The position numbers and the translations under genes were made by a program. From CF-162 sp040882565 (GTDB lineage Bacteria > Chloroflexota > Dehalococcoidia > SM23-28-2 > RBG-16-64-32): a stretch of DNA of 64,000 bases. The notes beneath the pieces were generated by a model. That model was not told where the DNA came from. It was given only the letters and a program-made list of their open reading frames with translations, and ran no database searches. The stretch lies in the NCBI GenBank assembly GCA_040882565.1, contig JBBEAZ010000024.1:309454-373453 (forward strand). The letters are read 5' to 3'. Shown here one piece after another: positions 15,996 to 26,863 of this stretch (the stretch's first letter is position 1; every line of letters starts with the position of its first letter).

Positions 15996-16148
15996 CTAGT
16001 TGCCGCAGCGCGAGAAGCCGCAGACCGGGCAGGTGGCACAGCCCTCGCCGAATACGAGAGGGCCGCCGCAATCGGGACAGCGCGGCTGCTGGAAGAGCCG
16101 CAGGCGGAGCTGCGTGGCGGGCTGTTGTGTCAGCGTTGCGTTAGCCAT
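15996..16148 (-). CDS. Small free-standing zinc-ribbon protein (50 aa)
   Basis: A 50-residue protein with six cysteines: C24-x2-C27, C37-x2-C40-x2-C43 and C48, in the context 'CPDCGGPLVFGEG' and 'CPVCGFSRC'. The pattern closely resembles the zinc-binding C-terminal tail of class II ribonucleotide reductases (NrdJ), but here it stands alone. The N-terminal 23 residues are polar with no clear motif. The ATG at 16148 has GGAGG about 10 nt upstream. Its upstream region holds a striking pair of palindromic boxes (see the neighbouring regulatory entry). Function unknown; a remnant or partner of an RNR is one possibility. Confidence 0.7.
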   Translation of the reverse strand: MANATLTQQPATQLRLRLFQQPRCPDCGGPLVFGEGCATCPVCGFSRCGN

Positions 16149-16160
16149 ATCGGGCCTCCA

Positions 16161-16201
16161 TAGAACGTCTGTGCTATACAGTTAGTAGCACGTCCGTTCT
16201 A
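16161..16201. promoter_or_regulatory. Paired GAAC-N4-GTTC-like operator
   Basis: Two 16-bp boxes, TAGAACGTCTGTGCTA (16161-16176) and TAGCACGTCCGTTCTA (16186-16201), are themselves imperfect palindromes and are also inverted with respect to each other (12 of 15 positions pair). Each matches the Gram-positive LexA consensus GAAC-N4-GTTC at 7 of 8 positions. They lie 12 bp before the zinc-ribbon start, where a bound repressor would block transcription. Centre spacing is 25 bp. LexA is the first guess; NrdR or another regulator is possible. Confidence 0.5.
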
Positions 16202-16248
16202 TTGTCAATCCAAAATGGCACTAAATCATATCGATTTCGTATTTAGCG

Positions 16249-17214
16249 TCAGACCGCGAAACCGGTCTCGAACAGACGCTTCGCTTCTCGCAGGTCCTCC
16301 TCCGGCAGCGGGGCAAACTCGGAAGCAGCCGCGTTCTCCTCGGACTGCTCGGCTGTCTTCGCGCCACTGATCACCGTCGATACCGCCGGCTCCGAGAGCA
16401 CGAAGGCGAGCGCCGTCTGCGCCAGCGAGCGCCCCGGCCGCGCAAGGAATCGCAGCGCCTCGACGCGACGCGCGCTCTCATGCCGACGCTGCGGTGACCA
16501 CATGGACCGAAAGTCCGAAGGCGGGAAGTAGTGGTCTGCGGTGTATTTGCCGGCGAGTAGCCCGGAGGCCAGCGGCACCCGCGCGATCAATCCCCAGTCC
16601 TGCCGCATCGCCTCGACGAACACGCCTTTCGCAGCCGCCTCCTGGTCGAGCATGTTGTACGGCACCTGCAACGTATCGCCGAAGCGCCCCGTCTCGCCGG
16701 ACTCCCGCTCTCGCTTGAGGTAGACCAGCGCGTCGTTCACCGTCTTTGCGGACACGCCGAAGAAGCGAATCTTGCCTTCTTTGCGGAGCAAGGCCAGCGT
16801 CTCCCACACAGCGTCATCCTTCGCGAGCTTCTGCGGCGGGTTGTGCAACTGGTAGAGATCGACGTAGTCCGTCCGCAACCGCTGGAGGCTGCGCTCGAGC
16901 GCCTCACAGATGTAGGCCGGGTCCCAATTGGCACGCGCCGGCTCGCCATGGTAGAAGTCCATCCCAACTTTCGTCGCGATCAGCACATTCGGGCGCACCT
17001 CGCCGACGGCCTGGCCGATCAACTCCTCGCTGTGCCCGTGCCCATAGATGTCGGCTGTATCGAAGAAGTTGACGCCGAGATCGTACGCCTTCTGCAGCGC
17101 CGCCAGCGAATCCTCATCCCGCACACCACCCCACCCATGTCCCCCAATCGCCAGCCCCCCAAACCCGCTCTCCGACACCATCAACCCCGTGCGCCCAAGC
17201 CGCCTGTAAATCAT
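16249..17214 (-). CDS. Aldo/keto reductase family protein
   Basis: NAD(P)H-dependent oxidoreductase with a TIM-barrel fold, about 321 residues. Family motifs: 'GRTGLMVSESGFGGLAIGG' at the N-terminus, 'GVNFFDTADIYGHGHSE' containing catalytic Asp and Tyr, 'VLIATKVG' with the catalytic Lys, 'DYVDLYQLHNPP' with the active-site His, 'GKIRFFGVSAKT', and 'VISGAKTAEQ' near the NADPH site. The ATG at 17214 starts the family-typical 'MIYRRLGRTGL'; the upstream in-frame extension is rejected. It resembles the YajO/Tas-like group. Substrate unknown. It diverges from the glycerate kinase across repeat copy 5. Confidence 0.92.
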   Translation of the reverse strand: MIYRRLGRTGLMVSESGFGGLAIGGHGWGGVRDEDSLAALQKAYDLGVNFFDTADIYGHGHSEELIGQAVGEVRPNVLIATKVGMDFYHGEPARANWDPAYICEALERSLQRLRTDYVDLYQLHNPPQKLAKDDAVWETLALLRKEGKIRFFGVSAKTVNDALVYLKRERESGETGRFGDTLQVPYNMLDQEAAAKGVFVEAMRQDWGLIARVPLASGLLAGKYTADHYFPPSDFRSMWSPQRRHESARRVEALRFLARPGRSLAQTALAFVLSEPAVSTVISGAKTAEQSEENAAASEFAPLPEEDLREAKRLFETGFAV

Positions 17215-17347
17215 GAGCGCACGATACCACCGGATTACCGAACGGAGCGCCAACCACGTACCAAGGCACCGGTAGGGGCGTCGGCCGTGGCGGACCTCGA
17301 CCTACCACGCTCCGATCGTGCAACAACCCTCGCGCTCAACACAACGC

Positions 17348-17440
17348 GAAGGTGCAGCGGAGCCGCTGCTGGGGGTTCTGGGGTGTCCCCCCGAGATCTC
17401 AATCTTTTGGGGGCGGGGCGGGGCGGCAACCCCCAGGATC
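17348..17440 (+). repeat. Dispersed double-hairpin repeat, copy 5
   Basis: Core GAAGGTGCAGCGG with GCAGCGG-AG-CCGCTGC as a perfect first stem; the second hairpin is weaker (GGGG-TGT-CCCC). A T-rich stretch and a G-rich run follow. The upstream flank CGCTCAACACAACGC resembles the flanks of copies 3, 4 and 6. It lies in the divergent region between aldo/keto reductase and glycerate kinase. Confidence 0.8.
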
Positions 17441-17507
17441 GCGAAGGTGGAGCACCACGCACGCCACCAACGCAGGGTGCGGCAGCCACTCTGTGTATAT
17501 TCTCCCC

Positions 17508-18647
17508 ATGCGAATCGTCATCTCCCCACAGGAGTACAAAGGCACCCTCACCGCCGAAGAGGCCGCAGCCGCAATGGCACAGGGCGCACGCCGCGCTCTC
17601 CCGGACGCAGACCTCGACGTAGTGCCGCTGCCGGACGGCGGCCCAGGCACCGTTCGTGCCATCGTCTCGATTACTGGCGGCGACATCCGCCCCACGCGCG
17701 TTCAGGACCCCCGCGGCCGACCCGTCGACGCCGAATGGGCGCTCCTCCCCGACGGCAGCGCCGTCATCGAAATGGCTGCCGCGTCCGGCCTGGTCCTCGT
17801 ACCGGAAAACGAACGTGACCCACGCTCCGCCACAACGAACGGCGTCGGCGAGCTCCTGCGCGCCGCGCTCGACGCCGGGGCCCGTCGCCTGATCATCGGC
17901 CTCGGCGGCAGTGCTACGAACGACGGCGGCGGCGGCATGACGGCCGCCCTCGGCGGCCGTTTCCTCGACGACGCAGGCCACGAGCTGCCGCCCGGCGGCG
18001 CGGCGCTTGCCCACCTCGCTCGTATCGATGTGACTAACCTCGACCCGCGCGTCCGTGAGGCCGAAATCGTCGGCGCGAGTGATGTCACGAATCCGCTCTG
18101 CGGCCCCGAAGGCGCGTCCCTCATCTACGGCCCCCAGAAGGGCGCATCGCCACAAGTCGCCCGCGAGCTCGACCTCGCCCTGAAGAACTACGCCCGCGTC
18201 GTTGCGCGAGACCTTGGGGTGAGCGTGGCGGACGTGCCCGGCGCCGGCGCTGCCGGCGGTCTTGGCGCGGGCCTGATCGCCTTCCTCGGCGCAGACATTC
18301 GTCCCGGCGTCGAGGTCGTCGCCGCCGTCGTCGGCCTGCGCGAACGCCTGCAGGGTGCAGACCTCGTCCTCACCGGCGAAGGCCGCCTCGACGGCCAAAC
18401 CCGCTACGGCAAGACCGTCGCCGGTGTCGCCCGCATGGCCTCGGACGCAGGCGTCCAGGTGATCGTGGTCCCCGGTACGCTCGGCGATGGCTGGGAATCA
18501 ATCCTGTCGCTTGTCGCACACGTGGAGGCCATCGTTGCACAAGACGTAACACCCGAAGACGCAATGTCGCGGCCCGCTGAGCTACTGGCGGCGACGGTCG
18601 AGCGCGTTCTCATGGGAGCAGGGCGTCGCGGCCCGACCGAGCCGTAG
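17508..18647 (+). CDS. Glycerate 2-kinase (GlxK/GarK family)
   Basis: Glycerate kinase type 1 family, 379 residues, phosphorylating D-glycerate (to 2-phosphoglycerate in most characterised members) with ATP. Motifs: 'VISPQEYKGTLTAEEAAAAM' at the N-terminus, 'PDGGPGTV' (usually 'PLADGGEGT'), 'IGLGGSATNDGGGGM' and 'ADLVLTGEGRLDGQTRYGK'. The change from ADGGEG to PDGGPG at the family motif is worth noting. TATATT at 17496-17501 lies 6 nt before the ATG with no Shine-Dalgarno, so the mRNA is probably leaderless. The stop codon falls inside the left arm of a MITE-like inverted repeat. Confidence 0.88.
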   Translation: MRIVISPQEYKGTLTAEEAAAAMAQGARRALPDADLDVVPLPDGGPGTVRAIVSITGGDIRPTRVQDPRGRPVDAEWALLPDGSAVIEMAAASGLVLVPENERDPRSATTNGVGELLRAALDAGARRLIIGLGGSATNDGGGGMTAALGGRFLDDAGHELPPGGAALAHLARIDVTNLDPRVREAEIVGASDVTNPLCGPEGASLIYGPQKGASPQVARELDLALKNYARVVARDLGVSVADVPGAGAAGGLGAGLIAFLGADIRPGVEVVAAVVGLRERLQGADLVLTGEGRLDGQTRYGKTVAGVARMASDAGVQVIVVPGTLGDGWESILSLVAHVEAIVAQDVTPEDAMSRPAELLAATVERVLMGAGRRGPTEP

Positions 18648-18741
18648 GGGCGCAGCACGTGCGATGACGGATCACTTGCGACCGGCAGACGACCATCCGG
18701 TTACGCATGGCCATTGAAGCGCGGACGTGCTGCGCCCCTAC
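18644..18741. mobile_element. MITE-like inverted-repeat element
   Basis: A 98-bp element bounded by a perfect 17-bp inverted repeat, GTAGGGGCGCAGCACGT (18644-18660) and its complement (18725-18741). It has no coding capacity and resembles short non-autonomous elements with GTAGGGGC-type termini known from other bacteria. The left arm contains the stop codon of the glycerate kinase gene, and the element sits between convergent genes, where it could also terminate transcription both ways. No target-site duplication is obvious. Mobility is inference. Confidence 0.55.
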
Positions 18742-18767
18742 TGGGGTTGCGGCTGTGGGCGCCGGGG

Positions 18768-19259
18768 TCAGTCCCGGCGGTCGGTCGCCGTCTCCGGCTT
18801 CTCCTCGTCCGGCTGGAACATGTGGATCAGCACCAGCGCCATCAGCGTCAGCGACCCGGCGAGCGGCACCACCACACTCTCGAACGAGAAGTCCTCGGTC
18901 CCTAGCCAGTGATAGAGCTGCGAGACGGAGAGAGCGCCCATGTGGATCAGCGCCAGCAGGAAGACCGGCCGGTATCGCGCCGGGTCCCGGAAGCAGAAGA
19001 TGTACAGCGCGGCCAGCGGGATCCCCTCCCAACCGAACGCGAAGCCACCCAGCGCCCCGTCGAGACTGAGTTCCCCCTTGTTGTGGTTCTCCAGGAAAAC
19101 GCCGCTGCTGGTAAAGGTCTGAGTGAGGACGCCCAGAAGAGACCACACTGCGAGCAACAGCAACATCAGCCGCGGCCGCTGGGCCAGCCCGATGAATGCG
19201 TTCCCGCGGTCGTACTTCTCCGCCCCACCCGTTGCCCCGGTACCCGGCGCGTCAGACAT
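18768..19259 (-). CDS. Four-span membrane protein, function unknown
   Basis: A 163-residue protein with about four hydrophobic segments: 'LMLLLLAVWSLLGVLTQTF', 'GGFAFGWEGIPLAALYIFCF', 'PVFLLALIHMGALSVSQLYHWLG' and 'VVVPLAGSLTLMALVLIHMF'. N- and C-termini are polar and charged. I recognise no family. It precedes a small metallopeptidase of opposite transcript order on the same strand, with 11 bp between them, so they probably form an operon in which the peptidase gene is first. Confidence 0.7.
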   Translation of the reverse strand: MSDAPGTGATGGAEKYDRGNAFIGLAQRPRLMLLLLAVWSLLGVLTQTFTSSGVFLENHNKGELSLDGALGGFAFGWEGIPLAALYIFCFRDPARYRPVFLLALIHMGALSVSQLYHWLGTEDFSFESVVVPLAGSLTLMALVLIHMFQPDEEKPETATDRRD

Positions 19260-19270
19260 ACATGCCCTCC

Positions 19271-19645
19271 TTAACCCATTCCTAGCTCGTGCAGGCGGTC
19301 TTCATCGATGCCCATGTAGTGGCCGATCTCGTGCAACAGCGTCTTTCGCGCCTGCTTCACCATGTCTTCGGTGGTCGAGGCGACGCGCTCGTGACTGCGC
19401 TGATAGAGGATGATCACGTCCGGCGCCACCATCGTATAGCCGTGCGTGCGGCGGGTGAGCGGCACGCCGAGGTAGACGCCGAAGAGGTCGTGGCCGGGCC
19501 GCAACCGCGTGCGCCGGCGCTCGTAAGGGTTGGGCGCCCAGCGCACCTGGATGTCGAGGTTGTCGATCGCGCGCTGGAACTCCACGGGCAGCTCATCCAG
19601 GGCCTGCTGCACCACCTGCTGGAATTCCTTGCGCGTCATTCGCAC
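19271..19645 (-). CDS. Minimal zincin metallopeptidase family protein
   Basis: A 124-residue protein of the small DUF1025-type zincin family ('metallopeptidase family'). The zinc site is visible in 'LLHEIGHYMGIDEDRLHELG', an HExxH followed by a likely third ligand (Asp/Glu region) close to the C-terminus. Upstream segments 'LDELPVEFQRAIDNLDI', 'LFGVYLGVPLTRR' and 'DVIILYQR' fit the family. Typical length, complete. The biological substrate is unknown. The ATG choice is uncertain between residues 1 and 3 because the N-terminus begins 'MRMTRKEF'. It lies just downstream of ileS on the same strand. Confidence 0.85.
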   Translation of the reverse strand: MRMTRKEFQQVVQQALDELPVEFQRAIDNLDIQVRWAPNPYERRRTRLRPGHDLFGVYLGVPLTRRTHGYTMVAPDVIILYQRSHERVASTTEDMVKQARKTLLHEIGHYMGIDEDRLHELGMG

Positions 19646-19697
19646 GTCAGGCCTATTCTACCCACAAGGCGCGTTGTAAAGCCGCAGCGCGCCTGCG

Positions 19698-22817
<3,120 letters not shown>

Positions 22818-22843
22818 AGTGCTTACCTCCGGTGGCGCGCATC

Positions 22844-22870
22844 AAAAAACCCGTCCCCTGTAGGGACGGG
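22844..22870 (-). terminator. T-box attenuator terminator of ileS
   Basis: On the minus strand CCCGTCCC-TACAG-GGGACGGG is followed by six Ts, a canonical intrinsic terminator within the T-box leader. It overlaps the antiterminator side of the T-box motif upstream. Confidence 0.92.
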
Positions 22871-23141
22871 CCATATGGCTCGCGGTACCACCCTGCTTTC
22901 CCCGCCGAGGCGGGGACGCTTGTGTCAGTGCACGGTCTCCGCCTTAGCGGAGAGTTATGCGCTTGCCTCTGCTAACGGGGGCTTCCGGCCGAGTCTACTC
23001 TCCGTAAGGATTTCGGTCGGCGGCTCGGGAGTGATCTTCCGGCGGCTTTTCCGCACCCCGCTCGCACTGTCCGGGGCTCGCTTGGCGGTGATTGGCTGCC
23101 GTACTCGTCTCCGTCATCGCTTTTCGGGCGTCTTCAGTTGT
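22844..23141 (-). promoter_or_regulatory. T-box riboswitch leader (Ile-specific) for ileS
   Basis: Transcript leader that senses uncharged tRNA-Ile. On the minus strand: stem I start GATGACGGAGACGAGTACGG with the AGTA bulge, specifier-loop context GAAGATCACTCC with codon ATC (Ile) at 23035-23033, T-box motif AGGGTGGTACCGCG (22894-22881), then the terminator. Uncharged tRNA-Ile pairing at ATC and the T-box would stabilise the antiterminator and permit ileS transcription. All hallmark elements are in order. Confidence 0.93.
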
Positions 23142-23147
23142 GCGGAC

Positions 23148-23177
23148 AGTGTACGGTCACACGGCGGAACCCGTCAA
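23148..23177 (-). promoter_or_regulatory. Promoter of the ileS T-box leader
   Basis: On the minus strand TTGACG (23177-23172), 18-nt spacer, TACACT (23153-23148), placing the transcript start near 23141, just before stem I of the T-box. Confidence 0.7.
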
Positions 23178-23210
23178 TTCTGCGGCGCAAATGGACTCAC
23201 CGTGGATGAA

Positions 23211-23288
23211 TGGTCGGGGTGGGCGGATTCGAACCGCCGACCTCACGGTCCCGAACCGTGCGCTCTAACCTGGCTGAGCTACACCCCG
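23211..23288 (-). tRNA. tRNA-Pro (anticodon CGG)
   Basis: Cloverleaf fully readable on the minus strand: acceptor CGGGGTG/CACCCCG, D arm GCTC...GAGC, anticodon arm CACGG-TTCGGGA-CCGTG with anticodon CGG (reads CCG), T arm GGCGG-TTCGAAT-CCGCC, discriminator A, and an encoded CCA at the 3' end. A TACAAT about 15 nt upstream (23308-23303) is a likely -10 box. A long reading frame across this stretch is spurious. Confidence 0.96.
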
Positions 23289-23468
23289 AACCGGGCGTTC
23301 ACATTGTACGCGCTTGTCCGTAGGGCTTGCCCGTATGGGCGGCGGCCTTACAAGCGAAACCGCCGGGGTGCGCCCGACGGCACATTCTAGGTTATCAGAC
23401 GCGCTCGCAGGCTGTCGATGTTCGTTGCTGGGCCGGGAACCGGCGGTTACACTGGCGACAAGTCGCTA

Positions 23469-24866
23469 ATGCAGTCACAAGCACAGAGCCGCGGCGGCTT
23501 CCTCTTCAACGTCAACCTTGTCCTCGTGTCGCAGTTCGCCATCTACGGCCTGGCGTTTGTCTTGCGCGTGATCCTGGCGCGCGGCCTTGGTGACGACGGG
23601 CTCGGGACCTACTCGCTCTTCTTCGTCGCCGTGCTTGTGGCCGGCGGCGTGGGCAATCTGGGCATCGGCCTCGGCAACGTCTATTTCCTGAACAAAGGTG
23701 ATTACACTTACCGCACGCTGCTGTCCGGGAGCATCGCGGCATACGGGGTGATGTCGCTCGCCGGGTGGTTGTTGATCGGTGCGTGGGGACTGGCCAGCGG
23801 CGCCGAACTGTTCGTCTCGGACGGCACGTACTGGCTGTACGCCGCCGCCCTGCCGGCGGTGATCGGCTACGTCATCTTCACGTCGTTCCTGCACGGCTCA
23901 AGCCGCTTCTTCGCGCTGGCGGCGGTCGCCGTCGTTCAGGGCGGGATCGCTGCGATCGGCGCGGGCGCCCTGCTCGCGGCCGATGATCTGACTGTCGGCA
24001 ACGCGATCGCCGTGTGGTCCGTGTCGTTCCTGGCGGCGGATGTCGTCACGCTGGCCCTGATCGCGCCGGGGAACGTTGACTGGCGGCTCGTCGTGTCGCC
24101 GCCGTTGGCGGTACTCAAGGAACAGATCAAGTACGGGGCGCAGGGACAGGCCGCAAACATAGCCGCACTGTTCAACTACCGCCTCGACCAGTTCCTGGTC
24201 GCCGCGTTCGTCTCGACGGCGGGCGTCGGTCACTACACGGTCGCTGTCGGCCTCGCTGAGAGCGTCTGGTGGATTTCTTCCGCCGTATCGATCGTGCTGC
24301 TGCCACGGCTGACAGCGATGGAGAAGGATGACGCCGAGGAAGTGACGCCGATCATCGCGCGCAACACGCTCCTCATCAGCGTCGTCGCCGCCATCGCGCT
24401 CGTCGCCGTTTCGCCGATCGCGATCCAGGTGCTGTTCGGCGACGAGTTCTATCCCGAGGCGTTCCTGCCGCTCGTCCTGCTGATGCCGGGCATCGTCGCG
24501 GCGAGCGCGACGCGGGTGCTGGGGAGCTACCTCTTCAGCCAGGGACGCATCATCTACACGACGTTCGCGACGTTCATCGCGCTGGGTGTAACGATCGGTG
24601 CGGACCTGGTCCTGATCCCGCTCATCGAGGTCGAAGGCGCGGCGATTGCCTCATCGATCGCCTACGTGGCCGCGCTGGCCGCGACGGCCTACTGGTACCG
24701 GAGGCAGTCCGGGCGCAGCGCGTTCGACGCGCTGGTCTGGCGACCGGACGACATCGGCTATTACATGGCGGCGCTGCGGCGGTTACGCGACCGGGGGAAG
24801 ACTGACTCAACGTCAGGAAGGGCGCCGGAGGCGGGCGAGGAAGACGAGCCAGACGAAGACGGGTAG
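23469..24866 (+). CDS. Wzx-like polysaccharide flippase (MOP superfamily)
   Basis: About 465 residues with 12-14 hydrophobic segments, of the oligosaccharide flippase / polysaccharide biosynthesis protein type that moves lipid-linked glycans across the membrane. Opening 'GGFLFNVNLVLVSQFAIYGLAFVLRVILARGLGDDGLGTYSL' is a typical MOP N-terminus; 'YGAQGQAANIAALFNYRLDQFLV' marks the central half. The end is an acidic, soluble tail. I chose the ATG at 23469 (9 nt after a plausible transcript start; TACACT at 23448); an ATG at 23418 is also in frame. The last 54 bp overlap the convergent wecG/tagA-like gene. It begins the polysaccharide locus. Confidence 0.88.
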   Translation: MQSQAQSRGGFLFNVNLVLVSQFAIYGLAFVLRVILARGLGDDGLGTYSLFFVAVLVAGGVGNLGIGLGNVYFLNKGDYTYRTLLSGSIAAYGVMSLAGWLLIGAWGLASGAELFVSDGTYWLYAAALPAVIGYVIFTSFLHGSSRFFALAAVAVVQGGIAAIGAGALLAADDLTVGNAIAVWSVSFLAADVVTLALIAPGNVDWRLVVSPPLAVLKEQIKYGAQGQAANIAALFNYRLDQFLVAAFVSTAGVGHYTVAVGLAESVWWISSAVSIVLLPRLTAMEKDDAEEVTPIIARNTLLISVVAAIALVAVSPIAIQVLFGDEFYPEAFLPLVLLMPGIVAASATRVLGSYLFSQGRIIYTTFATFIALGVTIGADLVLIPLIEVEGAAIASSIAYVAALAATAYWYRRQSGRSAFDALVWRPDDIGYYMAALRRLRDRGKTDSTSGRAPEAGEEDEPDEDG

Positions 24867-25634
24867 GGCGAGCTGCCGGCGGAGGCGCGAGGGCTGACGG
24901 GCGAGGCGGTACAGCCACTCGAGGCCAGTGCGGCGCATCCAGCGCGGGGCGCGGCTGGTAGCGCCGGAGATGAACGAAAACGAGCCTCCCTCGGCAATAG
25001 CCACCCGGACTCCCAACTCCGCCAGGTTCTCGGCAATCCATAGCTCCTGCTGCGGGAACCCCATCGCGACAAGAAGGACGTCGGGAGCGGCGGCGTTGAT
25101 CGCGCGGACAACGGCGAACTTTTCGGCGCGAGCGAAATAGCCGTCCCGGAAGCCGGCGATGCGCAGTGAAGGCAGACGCCTGCGGATCTTCTCCTCCGCT
25201 CCGGCGACTTCATCAGCCGTACCACCAAGTAGGTAAACGCTGCGTCCGGCACGGGCGAGCGCCTCGAGCATCGTCCAGGTGAAGTCGACCCCGGCCATCG
25301 CCTCCGGCAAAGGGTGACGGAGCGCGGAGGGCCGCAGCGCAAGCGATCCGAGTGAGAGTGGCAGCTGGACGGTCGCGCGCAACTTTCCACCGGCCAGCGA
25401 GAGGTAGTGCGCCGCCCAGAGGACGCCGACGCCGTCCGGCAGGCAGAGCGCAGCGCCGTTCAGGACATCGCGGACGCGTGTGTCCCGGTGAGCACGCGGC
25501 AAGAACTCTGAGTACGGCTTGACGACGTACGCCGTCCCTTGTTGTCCTGCGAGGCGCGCGACCTCTGCCGCTGCTTCCAGACGGGTGAGCGCGTGGAAAC
25601 GGACGCCGAGCACCTCGACGTCCCGGGCGGTCAC
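24813..25634 (-). CDS. WecG/TagA/CpsF-family glycosyltransferase (GT26)
   Basis: Membrane-associated sugar transferase of 273 residues that adds the second sugar to an undecaprenyl-PP-linked acceptor in teichoic acid (TagA), ECA (WecG) or capsule synthesis. Family signatures: 'LPDGVGVLWAA' (here LPDG in place of the usual NADG), 'VYLLGG', 'GYFARAEKFAVVRAINAAAPDVLLVAMGFPQQELW' and 'AIAEGGSFSFISG' followed by 'RAPRWMRRTGLEWLYRLARQP'. The C-terminus ends in a hydrophobic/basic helix. It is the last gene of an eight-gene minus-strand run and overlaps the preceding GT4 gene by 4 bp. Exact sugar unknown. Confidence 0.9.
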   Translation of the reverse strand: MTARDVEVLGVRFHALTRLEAAAEVARLAGQQGTAYVVKPYSEFLPRAHRDTRVRDVLNGAALCLPDGVGVLWAAHYLSLAGGKLRATVQLPLSLGSLALRPSALRHPLPEAMAGVDFTWTMLEALARAGRSVYLLGGTADEVAGAEEKIRRRLPSLRIAGFRDGYFARAEKFAVVRAINAAAPDVLLVAMGFPQQELWIAENLAELGVRVAIAEGGSFSFISGATSRAPRWMRRTGLEWLYRLARQPSRLRRQLALPVFVWLVFLARLRRPS

Positions 25635-26854
25635 CGCCGGCCTCGGCGCCGCTGCCGAGGGGCGGTCGCCGGCTCGCCGCCCAGCACCCGGTCGAGACCA
25701 CGGAACGCGATCTCGGCGATGTACTTCCCGCGGATGAGGGCGCGGCCGTTCTCACTGAGGACCCGCCAGCGCACGCCATCCGTGAGCAGCATGACGACTG
25801 CGTTCGCGATCTCGCGGTCGGAGCGGGCGACGATGAGATGGTCGCCCGGCACCACATCGAGCCCGCGCGCAGCTTGAAAGCTGGCGACAACAGGGACGCC
25901 ACGCGCCAGGGCGTTCAGCACTTTGAGACGTGTGCCTCCGCCGGTCTTCGTCGCCTCAACGAACACTCGAGCACGAGTGTAGAGGGTCTCGGCGTCGTCC
26001 ACAGGGCCGACAAAGTCGACGGCCTGACTGGTCGTCACGAGCTTGACCAGCGACGACGGCGCATCCCGCCCGGCGACGGCGAGTCGCGCGTCCGGAATCC
26101 TTTTCGTGATGTCGGGCAGCACGCGGGTGATGAATCGCTCGAGCCCGTCGACGTTCGGCTGCCAGCTCAGCGTGCCGAAATACAGGATCAGAGGCTCCGA
26201 CGTGGCGAAGGAGAGCGCCGGCTGTCCGAGGAGCGCCGGGTCGGGGACGTTGGGTAGGATGCTGAAGCGCTTGCTGTCGCTGGCCAGGGCCGCGAGCGAC
26301 CTTCTGTCGTCTTCCGAGACGGCGAAGATGGTGTCGAACCGGTTGACGAGCGATGCCTCGTAGCGGCGCACGCGACCCGCCTCTCGCCGGAGGAGGAAGC
26401 CCCTGAGGCCGCTGCCGCGCTCGGCGGCCTCACGTTGCCAGATGCGGTACTCAGCGTTGTGCTCGTGGAGTACCTTGAGGCCGGAGAACCAACCGGGAAG
26501 GTACTGCGCGACGAGCCAGCCGTCGACAAAGACGGCGTCCGGGAGGCTGGACTTGAGCTGTTCCTCGACGAGGCGCCGCATCGCTGACGATTCGTTGCGT
26601 TCAACGCTGAGGGGGACGCGGCTGAGGTAGCTGCGCGCGAGGTTCAAGGGATTGCGGCGTCGGTCCAGGACAACTGTCTGCACACCTGCTTCGTTGGCCC
26701 ACGCTTGCTGCTCCGGGGTCAGGGGCAGGCGCGTCAGAGCGATCGCGTTGATCTCGTGGCGGGCGCGGAGGTGCTGGAAGACGCTCCATGTCTTTAGGGC
26801 GGCGCCGCTCTCCGGCGGGTAGGGGAAGTGTGAGGTGAGAAAGAGGATGCGCAT
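25631..26854 (-). CDS. Glycosyltransferase family 4-like protein
   Basis: A 407-residue GT-B glycosyltransferase. N-terminal domain 'MRILFLTSHFPYPPESGAALKTWSVFQHL' and C-terminal donor domain with 'LILYFGTLSWQPNVDGLERFI', 'ARLAVAGRDAP', 'VDFVGPVDDAETLYTRARVFVEATKTGGGTRLKVLNALARGVPVVAS', the last being the E-x7-E-like sugar-nucleotide region with a modified pattern. It resembles the group found in exopolysaccharide systems (TIGR03087-like). Donor and acceptor cannot be predicted. Start ATG at 26854 follows the sugar transferase stop by 9 bp; its end overlaps wecG. Confidence 0.87.
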   Translation of the reverse strand: MRILFLTSHFPYPPESGAALKTWSVFQHLRARHEINAIALTRLPLTPEQQAWANEAGVQTVVLDRRRNPLNLARSYLSRVPLSVERNESSAMRRLVEEQLKSSLPDAVFVDGWLVAQYLPGWFSGLKVLHEHNAEYRIWQREAAERGSGLRGFLLRREAGRVRRYEASLVNRFDTIFAVSEDDRRSLAALASDSKRFSILPNVPDPALLGQPALSFATSEPLILYFGTLSWQPNVDGLERFITRVLPDITKRIPDARLAVAGRDAPSSLVKLVTTSQAVDFVGPVDDAETLYTRARVFVEATKTGGGTRLKVLNALARGVPVVASFQAARGLDVVPGDHLIVARSDREIANAVVMLLTDGVRWRVLSENGRALIRGKYIAEIAFRGLDRVLGGEPATAPRQRRRGRR

Positions 26855-26863
26855 GCAGGTGGG

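Noticed and set aside
17263..17320. Possible second MITE (GGTAGGGGCG...CGACCTACC)
   Set aside because: Only the outer few bases pair and the arms differ from the 18644 element; too weak.
23418..23468. Upstream ATG start for the flippase at 23418
   Set aside because: It lies before the plausible -10 box and would add a non-family N-terminus; the ATG at 23469 fits better, though not proven.
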